A stretch of DNA of 64,000 nucleotides from Choristoneura fumiferana (taxonomy: Eukaryota; Arthropoda; Insecta; Lepidoptera; Tortricidae). The notes beneath the pieces were generated by a model, which worked only from the letters and a program-made list of their open reading frames with translations, was not told the origin of the DNA and ran no database searches. Positions 24,594 to 37,870 of the stretch are shown here, one piece after another. How positions within the stretch are numbered: position 1 is the first letter of the stretch; every line of letters starts with the position of its first letter. Made by a program: the position numbers and the translations under genes. The stretch lies in NCBI RefSeq assembly GCF_025370935.1, contig NC_133481.1, positions 15,903,033 through 15,967,032 on the forward strand, in the 5' to 3' direction.

Positions 24594-24599
24594 AATTTA

Positions 24600-25796
24600 A
24601 TATGAGTTTCTTTTTTGTAACTTTTAAACAGAAAGGTACCGTAACGTCGGGGTACTTTGACCATTGGAGGGTTACTTTGGCCCATATGAAAACTACATAA
24701 AAACGTAAAATAAAATGTAAAATAAATATACAAAAACGTGATTGATCAATTATTAACATCAACCACATGGTAAAAAGTCATAATTCTTAAATCAATAATG
24801 AAACCAGGACTGAGTTAATCCCAAAGGCCAAAGTTATCCTTCAGAGCCAAAGTACCTGACCTTACGTTACTCGAAATAATTTTCGGTGAAGTCAAAATTA
24901 TATAGGTACTAGTTAATTTTAGCAAATTGTACCATAGAATACATCATGGCTCAATAAGCAAAAAAAAAACTAATAAAAAACTTAAAATGAAATAACTTGT
25001 ATCCCCGTGGATCTCCACGTTTCCGTCATAAAATCACCATTTATTATTATTTACAACTGTACCTAAGTTAAAATTGTAGAGACATTTATCTGAAGTTCGT
25101 TTGCTATATTAAAAACTTATAAAACCCCTCTTTTTGCGTCGGGGGTTAAAAATAGGTACCTACTACTAGGTTTATCAATTGAATGTTGTCTTATAAATTT
25201 ATGATTTGGTGTTAGTGAGCTAATCTAGGTAAGTACCTACATGATGCGATGTGAATCCGTGTTACGAAGTGAAAAACATTATTTTATACCAACATATGTC
25301 ATAGATAATTTCATTTTTTATGACTTCGATAACCAAAATTACTTACTGGAAACAGATTGTGAATCATTAAAACCTTGTTTTCTGCCGTCTCATCCACTTT
25401 GAGTGGCTACCGTATTAATCTTAGTTTATTGAATTTGTTTGTTTTCTTTTTACAATGATCTATTTGATTTGTATGCTTGCATTGAATGGGTATAAAAAAT
25501 ATTTATTTCATATGAAAATATATTTATACGTAGTCTTTTGTACATAAAAAGTAATGAAGACTAGTTGGTGTTTAAATAGTTAATTAAAATACATTATTAA
25601 TTTAAATTTTGTTGAATTTCTTCTTTCTGTGTAGAACAAAAAAAGGTTCATATGTAATATCACACAAATATTTATATAAATAAATATAATTGGAACAGTT
25701 CCTAATGCAAAAAAACAATAAATCATTGATTAAAATTATTATACTTTCGTAAAACTTATTTAACCTTATCAAATTTAAATTAAACAGACTAAAAAT
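24600..25796. other. AT-rich intergenic sequence
   Basis: No exon, RNA gene or clear repeat boundary seen. Short ORFs here are not supported by any recognisable protein feature. Confidence 0.45.
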
Positions 25797-26112
25797 TATC
25801 ATTATCATCATCATCATCTCAGCCTATATATGTCCCACTGCTGGGCACAGGCCTCCTCTCAGAACAAGAGGGCTTGGGCCATAGTTCCCACGCGGGCCCA
25901 GTGCGGATTGGGAACTTCACACGCACCATTGAATTGCTTCGCAGGTTTGTGCAGGTTTCCTCACGATGTTTTCCTTCACCGCAAAGCTCGTGGTAAACTT
26001 CAAATGTAATTCCGCACATGAATTTCGAAAAACTCAGAGGTGCGAGCCGGGGTTTGAACCCACGACCCTCTGCTTGAGAGGCGATAGGTCAAACCACTAG
26101 GCCACCACGGCT
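25797..26112 (-). mobile_element. tRNA-derived SINE (family A), near full length
   Basis: Read on the minus strand: GTGGTGGCCTAGTGGTTTGA (A-box region), B box GGTTCAAACCC, a unique body with CTTTGCGGTGAAGGAAAACA, and a (GAT)n tail at 25797-25817. It lies just downstream of the stop of NRF-6-like copy 3. Confidence 0.85.
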
Positions 26113-26169
26113 TCATTATCAACATACTTATAAATAAAGTACAAAATTCACAATAAATAATTAAAGCTA

Positions 26170-26235
26170 ACGCTGTCCCTATTACAATACAATACAATAC
26201 AAAGACTCTTTATTGTACACCTATTATCACTATCA
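26170..26235 (-). promoter_or_regulatory. candidate polyadenylation region of NRF-6-like copy 3
   Basis: AATAAA on the minus strand at 26209-26214, about 100 bases past the stop codon, within the string GTACAATAAAGAGTC followed by TTGTATTGTATTG. The same string ends repeat tails at about 28437-28467 and 49995-50025, so the signal appears to be supplied by a repeat. Confidence 0.45.
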
Positions 26236-26311
26236 TGTCATAAAAATAGTTACAATTAATCATTATATTATGGTCACTCCTACACTGCAATACCAAACTT
26301 TATTTCTCCTA

Positions 26312-29300
26312 CTAAAATTGAGTTTTGCTTTCTCTTTTTTCCAAATCCGAAACAAAAGCGGGGTTATCCACACCATCTTCCTTATTTTCACCGTTAATTT
26401 CTTTGTTTCCTGACTTCATTTGCCTTGGTCTTTTCGGTCCTGGAAAACAAAAAATATGTCCGTTATGGTGTCACTGCAAAGCACAAGCCTCCTCTTTGAA
26501 TGGAAGGCTCGGGTCATAGTTTCCAGGTGAGCCCAGTGCGGATTGGGAACTTCGTACACATCATTGAATTTCTTCGCAGGCTTTACGATCAACACAATGA
26601 CGCAAATTAATATCTCACTTTTCTGAATAACATTCTATTTAAGTACAATAAGTTATATAGAAATACCTACCGGACCCGGCAGACGTTGTCCTGTCCGGAA
26701 AAGTAGCACTACATTAATTACGATAACACACTGACAGCATCGCCATCTCGATAGATGGACGATTCTCGATGGATGATTGGACCCGATGGTCCAATTGAAT
26801 TTTCAAACTATTCAGGAACCCATTGAAATATACACACAAAATTTAATCTGAATCTGTGCAGCCGTTTAGGAGGAGTTAGGTGACACACACACGTACAGAA
26901 GAATTATATAAATCAAGATATTAAGCTAAGATTACGTCTGTCCAGTCAAATTAAGTATAAGGTGAAGTTCTAATAGGTTTGAAGAAGAAATCTTAACATA
27001 CAAACCCCAAGTGTAGTTGTTATTGGCTTCGAGCAGCCCAGTTCAAAAATATTATTATGAGTGAGCACATACCTCCTCTCAAAGCCAGTTTGATGAGTGT
27101 AGAGAAAGGTGAGTCCACTAGTAATGTGACCATGAAGGCAACCACAAAAGATGCCACGTAATTACTAAGGAATCTGTAAAACTGAGAAATTGGCAAAAGT
27201 AAGTAAAGTTTACTTCAAAATATTTATGAAATGATAGTTAATGAACAAGAAGACGATTTGCAGTTGAAACCTAAAACAATCATAATCGAAAAATAATAAC
27301 TTTCCAATCAGTCGGGAGACTCGGCGATTTTTATGAAGAGAATGAAGAAGTTAAAACAAATATTAAACTTACATAAGCTGCAACTGTAAAGTAGCCAGGA
27401 GCTACAGCAGAGGCGCTCACTATGTGCATTAGAGGGTAGTGGAAGATATACATAGCGAAGGAGATTCGAGCTGGCAGCTTCCACATCCGCAGTGATAGGA
27501 ACCAGTTAATTGGACCTGGAAATAGTTAAAAAAAAACTATTAGGAAGAGTTGAAAAAACAATCGTCATTTTACTTGTGACTGATAAGGACGATAATTTAG
27601 GACACATTTTATGAGTCGAAAAAATATTCGTTTACCATCTACCGAATTCGTTCATTGAGACGACATGTGATTGAGACATATCGTAAGTATGTAGTCTGTA
27701 TACTATGAAACAGAGTTAGATTTCAAATAACAGGCATCTTTCCACTTCTTAATTTTAAGCCAATTGAACAGTTTAAATTTGTTTTAAATGTAGTCAAGTT
27801 GAATAAGTACCTTAAAATGTCGCACTGAATCTGTTGCCATAAAAATTATCCTACTTTATAACGAATGTCTCGTTTATTGGATAGAGTTCCAAGGAATTTT
27901 ACTCTAACATTATAGTAAGTTTGTATTGGCCAGCTAAGGAAACTCGAAAAATTTTATCAATGGAAATGACAAGCATTGTCATTTCTCTCTATTAGTATTT
28001 ATTATTATTGTTTTAGATGGACAGATGACCTGGTTAAATCCACGGGTTCACGGTGGATGCAAGCCGCCGTCAACCGAAGCAACTGAAGGTCTTTGGGGGA
28101 GGCCTATGTCCAACAGTGGACGTCCTACGGCTGAGATGATGATGAATATGTATTAAATACTGACCCCCATAGCCATGTGTGCAAGCAAATATCATCCAGC
28201 CAACGCAAGCAGCCCAGGCAGGTCTTGAGAAGGAGTTGATTGCACCGTCTAAGAATTGGTTGTCCCAATCCAGCTGTATAGTTCGATGCACGGAGTAGAT
28301 GATGGCTGCAGACACGAAAAAGGAACAAGCCCAGCAGATGGATACGATGTACTGGAAGGTATTTAAAAATTTATAAGACAAGTTCCCCTTTGTACATCTT
28401 ATTATCCTGTGTTATGTTATTTTCATGTGTTTTATGTACAATAAAGAGTTTTACAATACAATACAAGTTAGCAGGTTACTTGAGCCCTGTTTTGCATAGA
28501 TTATTTTTTTCCTTAAAGAAAGATGTTTGCCGTGAATTCGAATCTAGGTACATAATAATAAAGTCTCCAAAATATTTAGTTTATAAATTCACTAAAATAT
28601 TATTAAATACCATAAACTTAACCTGAAACTTCAAATAAGTAGTAAATTGAATCTTGCTTCTGGAATAAACGCCTGAGCTTTAGTAATAAGCTAACTTTTG
28701 TTTACGCGGTAGACACAATTTAGTTCATTACATATTCGTACTTGTTCAGATGCAAGTGATTTTCTTGCAGTGATTGTATAAAAATTATGTCTTGTTGGAA
28801 CGTACTCGTAGCAATTAAAAATTAGCTACCTAAAACTAATAATTATTATAATGTGAGTTCATACAAATATAATTTTTGAACGAAGTTAAAACGTTACCTA
28901 CCTAATATTATTATTTCTCATAGCTCAATACCCATGATATGTGTGTAAATTACTCGCTTACTCACTAAAAACTTTCTAAGTAGATGAATAATAATTATTA
29001 TAATGCTCTTACCACTGGGATGCGGATCTGTTTTCCCTTAAAAATATGCAGAAGGTATCCAAACAGCATACCGATAAAGAAAGGCGTGCACCTTGTCAGT
29101 GTATTTATGTAGTAGTATCGATGGTAGCGCAGGTTTTCTTCAACTGAAACCCTGAAAAAGGAAAAAGATTTAGAAATAAAGTTAGGGGGAAGTAGAATCT
29201 AAATACAGGCTACGAAAAACCGCAAAGAACGCACGTGATACAAATATTTTACACTAATTTTAATAAGATAAACACTTTGTTGCCTTGCTAATCATTAATT

Positions 29301-32300
29301 TGGGCCTAGTATCTTTAATTTCATGGTAACAAGGTCGTGTTGCACATAACACTAAATATGTAAATTGCAAAATCACTTTTAGAAGTTATAGCAGTAACCA
29401 CAGCTTTCAGAAAAAAAAAATATTTCGCTGCTTTAGTCTGATAGTGATACAACCCGAAATAAAAAGGGGATTACAATTTAACTTTGATTGAATAGTGATA
29501 AATTTCAAAATGAAATGCCCTAGAATTTTGAGTTTTGTTACTAGAGTTCTATCAAATTTGTGCTTACAAAAAACTAACAGTAACAGCGCCATCTAGGAGA
29601 AACAGGCATAACTATCAAGTAGAAAGCACGCCATACCATCTATCTAATCAACTCGTTGACTACATGGTTAGGAGGTTGCACCGTATCTCAATAGATGGCG
29701 TTATAAGTTCTTATTTGAAATTAGCTTACGTTAGCATGACTGGGCCCGGCTGGAACTTCATTATGTAGTTGTAGGTCGTTGATGCTGCCAAAGTCACCAG
29801 CAAAACTAGTGTCAGAGCAATCCACGCTGATCGCTTTTTACCGAGGATCCAGAATAGGACCAAAGGTGACAGAATATGGAGCTGAACATCCACGGCTAGG
29901 TACCAAGTTGGACCAATACACTGGAAAAAAGTAAAGGTAAGCTAGAAATTTTTTAGAAGCGAAAAATCTCGCAATCCAGCAATATTCAGGTAAAAGTATT
30001 ACAAGTAGTCGCGTTATAAACAAACACCGTTTTCTTTTTAATTCAAATTCTTAAAATTGTCCAACGGTTGTACGTCATTTTTATCGATATCAAAGCTAAT
30101 AAATTTAGTTAAATGTGTCCTCGGACTATTAAACGCCAGTACAGATTATTTTGCACCCGTCAATCCGGGGTTTGGTTATAAATCTTCTGGAAAACCGTTG
30201 TTATATTTATTAATGTCCGCAAAATACATAACTTATTAGTAATGATCAAATTTATCAAGGTAAGCATTTTTTTGCTATCTAACTTAACTTACCCAGCTGT
30301 CAGTTAAATATATCTGCAAATAAGTCAACGTGGACCACCAGTAGGTCCTGCATCTGTCCACTTTCGCGGCCACTATATTCCATTGTGGGCCATCAGACAC
30401 GTGATTAAACAATGTCGCTTGAAGAAAAACGCCGGTGGCTAGAACCGGAAACATCCGAAGGAGGCGGTTGAGATAAAACAAATGAAGGTTCTTCAAAAGA
30501 CGCACTGTAAAAAAACAGAATAATTTGTATTAAATGTCGTTCAATAAAAGCAGTATCATAATGTACCTTAAACTAAAGCTTTATCTACGAGTATAACCGC
30601 CGTAACAGAGCAACATAGAATTAGTATATTTTTGATCTTGTTCTTCACATTGAATTTAATTACATAAAAAAATGAGCGAATAAATAGCTTACTACCTATT
30701 GTAACTTTATGCTTCTCTTAAGTATGTAGATATAAGAAACAAAACTAAGGCGCTGACACACTATTAAAAGTACTAAAACGCCACGCCATGCCACATCGTC
30801 CGACGCATGTTTCTATCTGCAACTGACCATAATAAAAATATAATAAGATCGATTAGTATTAGTACCGACACGCGTCGGATGGCGTATCGCAACTAATCGC
30901 AAGCGAGGCGTGACGTTCTTTTTAACAGTATGTTTGTACCTTTATTGATACTTACTTCGGCTCAATTTCCCAACTGTAGTGTAGACAATAAGCAGTCCAC
31001 TCAACAAGAAGAAAGTGTCAACTGTAATGGGTGCTGCCAAAATCCAGATTGAAGAAAATGATGTGATCCACTGAAAAAAATGGTAAATAATTTTATGAAC
31101 CACAAACAAGTCCATAATTTGCGATAAAAAAAAACAAAGACATAACGCAGCTACAAGTACTTTATGTTACGATTATAATAATCATTGTCACAGTTTTTCT
31201 GTACAAAATATTTTTAGTAATTGCTACAAATATTCAAAAGATTTTTTTGACAGATTTTCTGCATGAGCTGCTGATTTCTATAAAAGATGGATGTCACATT
31301 TAGTTTACTTTCAAGAATTATATTTCGTTCTTCGAAACTTTATTTGATAATTTAATTTTTATCAAAGTCAAAGTCAAAATATCTTTATTAAATTTAGGCT
31401 ATAACAAGCACTTATGAATTTAAAAAAAATCTTGGTAATTAGTATAATAAAAATAAATGTTGTTTTATCGATTCAGTTTTACATGGTTTTACGTAACTCG
31501 ATTTAGATTGGTTATGTATGCCTGGTATTTACAATCGGCAATGTTTCATTCAACCTCGTGATTGACAAAGTAATTGCACAAATAAGAGGACATAATTATT
31601 TCAATGTTCATCGTAAATAATGTTGCCTCACTCACCGTGAACAATTCCGATGCATTATAGAAAGGCGCAGTCATATCTGTGGAGTAAGTGTGGCCAACTA
31701 TAACCCACATCATGGCTATGGCTCTGATGCCGTCCAGGCACTCCAACGCACCAGGAACAGAGTTGTATGTGACCAGGCGGCGTGTGTTGGTGTAGAGAGA
31801 GAACGATTTACCCACAGTGCTGGCTTTCTTTGAATCTGAAAAAGAGAAATTTTGTGATAGATTGTCGACCGCAATAAATCTCGAAAATATTGAAGAATAA
31901 TTTGTGATAAGTGTGCAATTTGTAATTCTAGAAGAATTTAAAAGAAATATACTGTTGAAAATTGTAACATCACAGATTTAAAAGTGCGAAGACTAAGGCA
32001 GCAACTTACCTCTTTTCAATAGAGAGTAGTAGAAATCATAGCACGTGGACAGGATGGTTATTAGGATTATTAAACTTAAGATAGCCCTGAAAATAATACA
32101 GAATAGAGTAAGGTACTACTGATACTAGTCACAGTAGATTTATTATTATATTCTATGTCACAAAAGTTAGTAGCTCATAGATTATTTATATAAGTATATC
32201 AGACCGCAGAACACAGCTAGTGTGTAGGGTACCTTGGTTAACTGACTTTATTATCTGTATTTAAATAATGATGTTTCTTAATGAAATAAAACAATTATTT

Positions 32301-35116
32301 TGCTTACCCGCGACCTTATGATAGCTACGTTTATGCAAGACATGTGCGTTCATGCAGTCCCTAATTCAATAAATTATATGTTTCTCAGTTCAAAAATTTC
32401 TCGACTTTCTTATTATAGATCAAAAAAATAGCCAAAAAATGTTTGTAGGTAGGTACACCTGAAGAAAGTAAAGCAGATTGGAATGATGAAAAAAAAATAG
32501 GTTTTTTTTTTCAAATACTTACATGGCCGTGTAATCCCCAGGAGTGTATGGCTTGTCATTCTTCAATCTACAATAATCCTCCGTAAACTTAAATCCCACA
32601 GTGGTAGTGTTAATCAGCAACGTATCGACAGCTTGCTTTGAAGTGCACGCTTTAGGGAGACAAAGTGCTACCTTGATTGACATGCCGTCCAGAAGGTTTT
32701 CTTCTGATACCCTACAGAAAAAAAACAGTATGGATAGATATTGAAATTAAAGATTCATTAATGAAGACCGCGGCTCGGCAAGCGCAGTGTAGGGCGTCCA
32801 CCAACAAGATGGACGAATAACCTGGTTAAAGCCGCGGGTTCAAGGTGGATACATGTTGCTTCCAATTGGGGAAGGCCTAAATATGTCTACTACAGTACTT
32901 TTATTGTAGCATGGTGCGGGTGACAGCTGTCAATATCACAAGACTAGAGAGTCAAAGTGTCGAAACTTGAATCGAGAAAACTAATAATTTAAAATCTTAA
33001 TCATAATTAATGTCATCATTAATCCGATTATTACGCTTACTTTGATGAGAATATTGGTGAAATTCTAGGTTGGAATATTATTTGCCACTTATGTAAGGCT
33101 AAACGGAGTTTGCAAGAAATTCATTACTTACCAATTAATAAGTACCGATATAAGTCGAGATCCATTAGGTCCCATCACTAAACGAGTCTCTGGTGTAACG
33201 TTACATGCATATTACGAGTACGTTTCTTCACTTCATTGTGCTTTGAACTTAATTAATTGATTATAAAAATCTGATAGCTTAAATTTACTTCGTATAACAT
33301 GGTTCGTTATGTTCAAATATTTTACGCCAGTCATATTCCGGTTATAACTGAAATATTCTTCCATATATTTAAACCGCAGCAACTATTTTCGAGTAAAACG
33401 AAACGTGCATCAAGTGTCACCCGCATCATGCTAGAATGAAAGCACTGTATGTAACAGTGAACATCCTATGCTATGCATGTGGCGTGCATTGAGTAGGCAG
33501 CAGGATAGGCAACGCCAGTGCTGGTGGCAGAGCAAGCTATCAACAACTGCCTATCCTGGAATCGACCTAAAGCACGCCAATGCCTGCGGCTGATATAATA
33601 ATGAAAACTTTCGGAAACCTAAATACTGTCTACACAAAACAGATAAGGTACAGAAGTCAATCACAAGTATGTACTTCACTGTTCATACTTAAGCTGCGGT
33701 CGCTCTACATAGGGTTGTCAACTATGGCTTATGCACAAAAAAACTATCGTGGTAGTGGCACTCGGATCTAGTTGTTTGATTCATTGTTGAGAATGAAACG
33801 GAAAGAATGGAAATAAAAATGAATAATAACTAAAATATTTTAATTTTAATGTAATTGTTACCACTGGTAGCTTAAAAAACGACAATTCACCGTTTAATGT
33901 TAAATTTAAACAACTGTCCACTGAACAGTTACAATAACTTTTTTTTGTTGCTCCATTATTGCACAAATAATTTCACAGACGCGTGTGCGCGGATGGCACT
34001 CGCGCTAGCACTGGTCCCTACCGGTCCGAGATATCGTGTCCGTGTGTTTCTAGCATTACTTTGCAAAGGTACACCTTGATGAACTAAGATCCTTTACTTT
34101 GCTACGAGTACTACAACCGTAGTACACAAATTATGAAAAATAAAAATAAGCATTAAATTTAAAAGAACATAAGAAAAAACTGACCTCATAACATTTGTAT
34201 CAATCCCAATTAATTGACCGTGTAGTTTCGACTGTGTTTGCATGCTCCTTATATCTCTGATCATCTTCCGGTGTTGTTTTGTGTTTGGCAAAAGCTCTGG
34301 CCATTGAAACTCTGGAATTTCTTCAGGCCATTCTGGTAAGGGTAGTTCAAGGTCTTGAGCTACAGGAATATTGAGCATGCAATATTTGCCTTCAATGTTT
34401 AATGGTTCAAAGTTTGCATTGATTGCCAAGCACTCATGGTAATTGCCTAGGTCTACGAAGTTGCCTTGCAGGATACCTCTTGGTGTTCTTATACCAGCAT
34501 CGAGAACTGAAATGAAAACCTTTGTTTATATGTATTTCTGTTTTAAACTTAAAGTAAAGCCAACAAATGCTTGAGGAATGCAGTAAAAATTAAATTGGAA
34601 TTGTTAACACCGTTTTATACCTATTTTTTTAACTAGGCAATTATAATAGTGATTTTTGATTTATTAACTCGCATTTTAGTTCTTAAATTTGTAATTTTTT
34701 CATCAGTCAAGCTTTTTTTTTTCATTAAGCCGTCCTTGATTGACCACTATCTCACCTGATGTTAAGTGCAGATGAGGCCAAAGGTGTATCTCATCGGTGC
34801 AATAACAGCCTATTTGCTATAGCCTTAAAAAGTCCTAACATAAATGACAAAATGACAGTCAACCCTAAGCAAATAAAGGACATTAAAGATTAAAAACATT
34901 AAAAATTAAATGATCAAATATATTTTACTTACATTGAGCCATCAGTATGGAATTATTAGCCACAATATAACCAAGCTGGTCCTTACAAAGCTCCTCATCC
35001 AAGACATTTTTGTACAAATCCATATCAAATGCCTGTCTAGGAACTTCGAATTCTAAATACGCATTTACATCAATTAAGAGAATTAAACAAACAAATAATA
35101 AAAACTTAATTGCCAT
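26312..35116 (-). CDS. nrf-6-like: NRF-6-like transmembrane acyltransferase, copy 3 (complete, 13 exons)
   Basis: Exons: 34933-35116, 34185-34506, 32523-32711, 32010-32086, 31636-31835, 30956-31070, 30293-30504, 29730-29920, 29013-29151, 28165-28351, 27373-27515, 27073-27181 and 26312-26439. The sum is 2196 nt: 731 codons plus a TAG stop, with no internal stop. Residues 1-19 are a signal peptide (MAIKFLLFVCLILLIDVNA). The NRF domain spans about 44-220, with cysteines at 44, 87, 104, 186, 191 and 216 and a Trp-Pro-Glu-rich linker at 119-132. A membrane helix lies near 232-250. The acyltransferase-3 domain follows from about residue 285, with family Arg295 and His306 in the first core helix (CLDGIRAIAMMWVIVGHTY) and further hydrophobic segments such as TVDTFFLLSGLLIVYT. 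The tail after the last helix is polar and probably cytosolic (GPKRPRQMKSGNKE...). The family fits acyl transfer at a membrane, but no substrate can be inferred. The start has A at -3 and G at +4. Confidence 0.92.
26455..26590 (-). mobile_element. SINE (family A) fragment
   Basis: Body fragment with GCCCAGTGCGGATTGGGAAC, inside the last intron of NRF-6-like copy 3. There is no tRNA-like head. Confidence 0.65.
28010..28142 (+). mobile_element. RTE-like LINE 3' tip
   Basis: Plus strand: RW-rich end with GGAGGCCTATGTCCAACAGT, then a (GAT)n tail. It lies about 20 bases past the donor of exon 10 of copy 3 (28165), on the opposite strand to the gene. Confidence 0.7.
31366..31425 (-). mobile_element. 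LINE 3' tail fragment
   Basis: In reverse, ends ATAAAGATATTTTGACTTTG after TTATAGCC, the same tail as the LINE at 35725-36275. Intronic in copy 3. Confidence 0.6.
32760..32890 (+). mobile_element. RTE-like LINE 3' fragment
   Basis: Plus-strand piece with AGTGTAGGGCGTCCACCAAC and GATGGACGAATAACCTGG, equivalent to the RTWxRWTDD stretch of the RTE polymerase end. It lies in the intron between exons 2 and 3 of copy 3. Confidence 0.65.
34715..34815 (-). repeat. dispersed repeat fragment
   Basis: Contains TCACCTGATGTTAAGTGCAG, a common lepidopteran repeat 3' region, in reverse. It lies in intron 1 of copy 3. Confidence 0.45.
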
Positions 35117-35724
35117 TTTATAAAAAATTACTTTTCCCGCAGTCAGTTTTTTTTATCCTATGTTATCAGCTTGAGGTTTGCACAGGGAATACTCTTCAAA
35201 CCGATATTTGGGTAGATTATATAGTTGGTATCTTCGGTTCATGGTGATATTAATTACAGCAGATTATATAGATAAGCAATAAAAATAAATATCAATAAAA
35301 AGGTGGAGGGTTCCGGCCTCATTTAATGAGTTTTACAGAAATCTTACATCTACATCGTTTTGTAACTCGACTCCTTTCAGGAAATGTAAAATGTCACTTA
35401 AATATTTCATATGGTAGTAATATTTAAACAAAATAATAATGATTAGCGAGTCACCACAATAATATATTTTTTTGTTATTATAACTGAATATAAAAAGTTT
35501 TTTAATTCTGTATTTGTTTGTTTGTGATGGGTCAACTCAAAAACTATTATTTGGAACGTACATTATCAACGACTGGAAAAATATAATATTTTATCCGACG
35601 AACGTGTAAAGATCCCGTAGGACAGAAAACAAAGTACTTCTAGTACTTAAATTTATAAAAGTGATGAGATTTACCATCCATTATATACTCGTAATACTGT
35701 ATAACTTTATCAATTTATGTTTTT

Positions 35725-36275
35725 GAAATAATCATGTATGTTAGGAAGAACATATGTGATTTTCCCACTAACGTCGATAAGCCAAAGGCTACTAGAAACA
35801 CGGGGAAGCTTAAAGTTCCATCTTACAGACTGGCTAAAACCAAAAAGTCTTTTCTGGGAAATTGCATACGTTTTAATAATAAAATTCCAAAAAATATTAC
35901 AAATGAAACGGATACAAAATTCAGATCTATTGTCAAGAAGACATTAATATCAAAGGCGTATTATAAAGTTAATGATTATATCATGGACAGGGATATTTGG
36001 AAATAATTCCGATCCGCATTAGCGATCCCTTCAAATAGCGAACCTACTGTGTTAAAAATAAAGTTGTGTTAAATACTTGTGATGTATACATATCATTTAA
36101 TAATATTGTAAATTTGTTTTAAAAAAATATATATATACCTCGTTGAGTTTCTTCTCGGATTCTTCTCAGCAGAGGTTTTTCCGAACCGGTGGTGGATTTT
36201 TCTTGACATTCGTAAGTGCTTGTTATAGCCTAAATTGAATAAAGATATTTTGACTTGACTTTGACTTTGACAAGA
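35725..36275 (+). mobile_element. LINE, polymerase C-terminal end and 3' UTR
   Basis: The protein fragment includes KVPSYRLAKTKKSFLGNCIR, then FNNKIPKNI and ISKAYYKVNDYIMDRDIW. This is the usual end of a lepidopteran non-LTR polymerase. The 3' UTR runs to AATAAAGATATTTTGACTTG and a TTTGAC run. A second, interrupted copy is at 50560-51280. Confidence 0.7.
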
Positions 36276-36279
36276 ATAT

Positions 36280-37650
36280 AAATCGAGGTTGTCAGATTTT
36301 TCTAGTTCATCAAGTAGATGTTCAAAGACTACTGCAAGAAATACGTAATGTCATTCGAAGGTATGTTTTTTTTTATTAATTTTTACGTAAAACATAGATG
36401 ATGTGATGTGACACACTCATGAAACGTTCACGATTCATTTCTTGATTTACGAAATTACCAAATTCAATGGAAATTTTAAGTCGTTACAAGATTAACAGAA
36501 AAGAAATAAATTTTTCATTTCTCATACTCGGAAAGTGAGGCAAATCATAAATCATAATTATATTTATCATATTTTATATGTATACCTATTTTTTTACTTT
36601 CCTTGTGGTCGAAATGAAAAGCAGAGTGTTTAATTCTGAAAAAACATGAAATATTGAAAGTTAGCTCGTGTGACATTGCTTTTTTTCCTCCCTTGTTGAA
36701 CAATCCAACATACTAAAGACATATATTCAACACATGTATACAAGTATTAAAGGAACCCTAATTCATATTTTTATCATGACCTATCAGATTTTTACGCAGA
36801 TTAGCCAAGAAGTACGCACTTCACCTATTTCAGCGCGCTTTCGCGTATTTATTTATTTATTTATTGAATAAAACACATGCAAGCTTACAGTACGAAACCA
36901 AATCACTCACACATTAATTACAAAAACAACAAAAAAAATGTACATGAGAAAAATACATTAATTGAGGAAACAATGTCAATGTATGTATGGTTATCAGTCA
37001 GTATACATGATTATCTGCTAAGTCGAGGACGGTCATCCACCCTAAGGTAAATACACGTCAAGGGCGAACAAGTCAATGAACTATTTATTACTATAATACG
37101 TAATCTGACCGATATTTTGATGTCACAATTTTGACGTCAAGCGATATTGTGCAGAGGTTATGTAAATGAATGGTCGCGCTGTACAATGACTAACTTTGTA
37201 CTCATTATTCTGCCAAAATACTTTCTGATTTTCAGTTATTAACTCAGAATTTGTCAGAATCATGAATTTAGTTAGATAATAACGTTATATTCTGAAACGG
37301 GTTGGTAGTTCTTTTTTTTTAATTCCTTTTTTGTAGTGTCCAGTCTAAAAGTTACAAATGAAACTTGTGCTGATGTTACGTTTACGGCTATAAAGATGTC
37401 GATTAATATAGATAAGCGACTAAAAAGAAGTTTGCAGTTAATGATTCTTTCGTACTGATCTGATGCTGAAGCCAGAAGGTAGGCAACGAAACTTTGTTAC
37501 GAGTATACATAAATCAATGTAACGAAGCCGCGTTTGGGCTTTATAGAATTGTTGTGAGAGTACTTTGGCTGCAAATCAATAAAAAGTGAGAAATAAAGAA
37601 AATTTTGAAATAAAAGTAAAACGACCAAAAAAAAATTTTAATAAAAAATT
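36280..37650. other. AT-rich intergenic sequence
   Basis: No exon or named repeat recognised apart from short TTTA runs at 36847-36862. Confidence 0.45.
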
Positions 37651-37651
37651 T

Positions 37652-37870
37652 AACTGACTACAAAAACCTTGAGAATAAACACCAATAATATGTCTATTAG
37701 TTTGAAGTAGGTGGCTCAGCACGAGCCAGCAGGAGTGGAACTATAGTCGTCTACCTCACCTACATACTATATAATGGGCCTTAATCACTCCTGTTGGCTT
37801 GTGCTGATACTGCTGAGGCACCGACTTTAAACTAATAGACAATTATTTTCAAGGTTTTTGTAGTCGGTTC
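37652..37870. mobile_element. foldback MITE
   Basis: The arms CTACAAAAACCTTGAGAATA and its near complement (37843-37864), plus TGTCTATTAGTTT paired with AAACTAATAGACA, enclose a short centre in which ACGAGCCAGCAGGAGTG also pairs with CACTCCTGTTGGCTTGT. It folds over its whole length. Confidence 0.7.
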
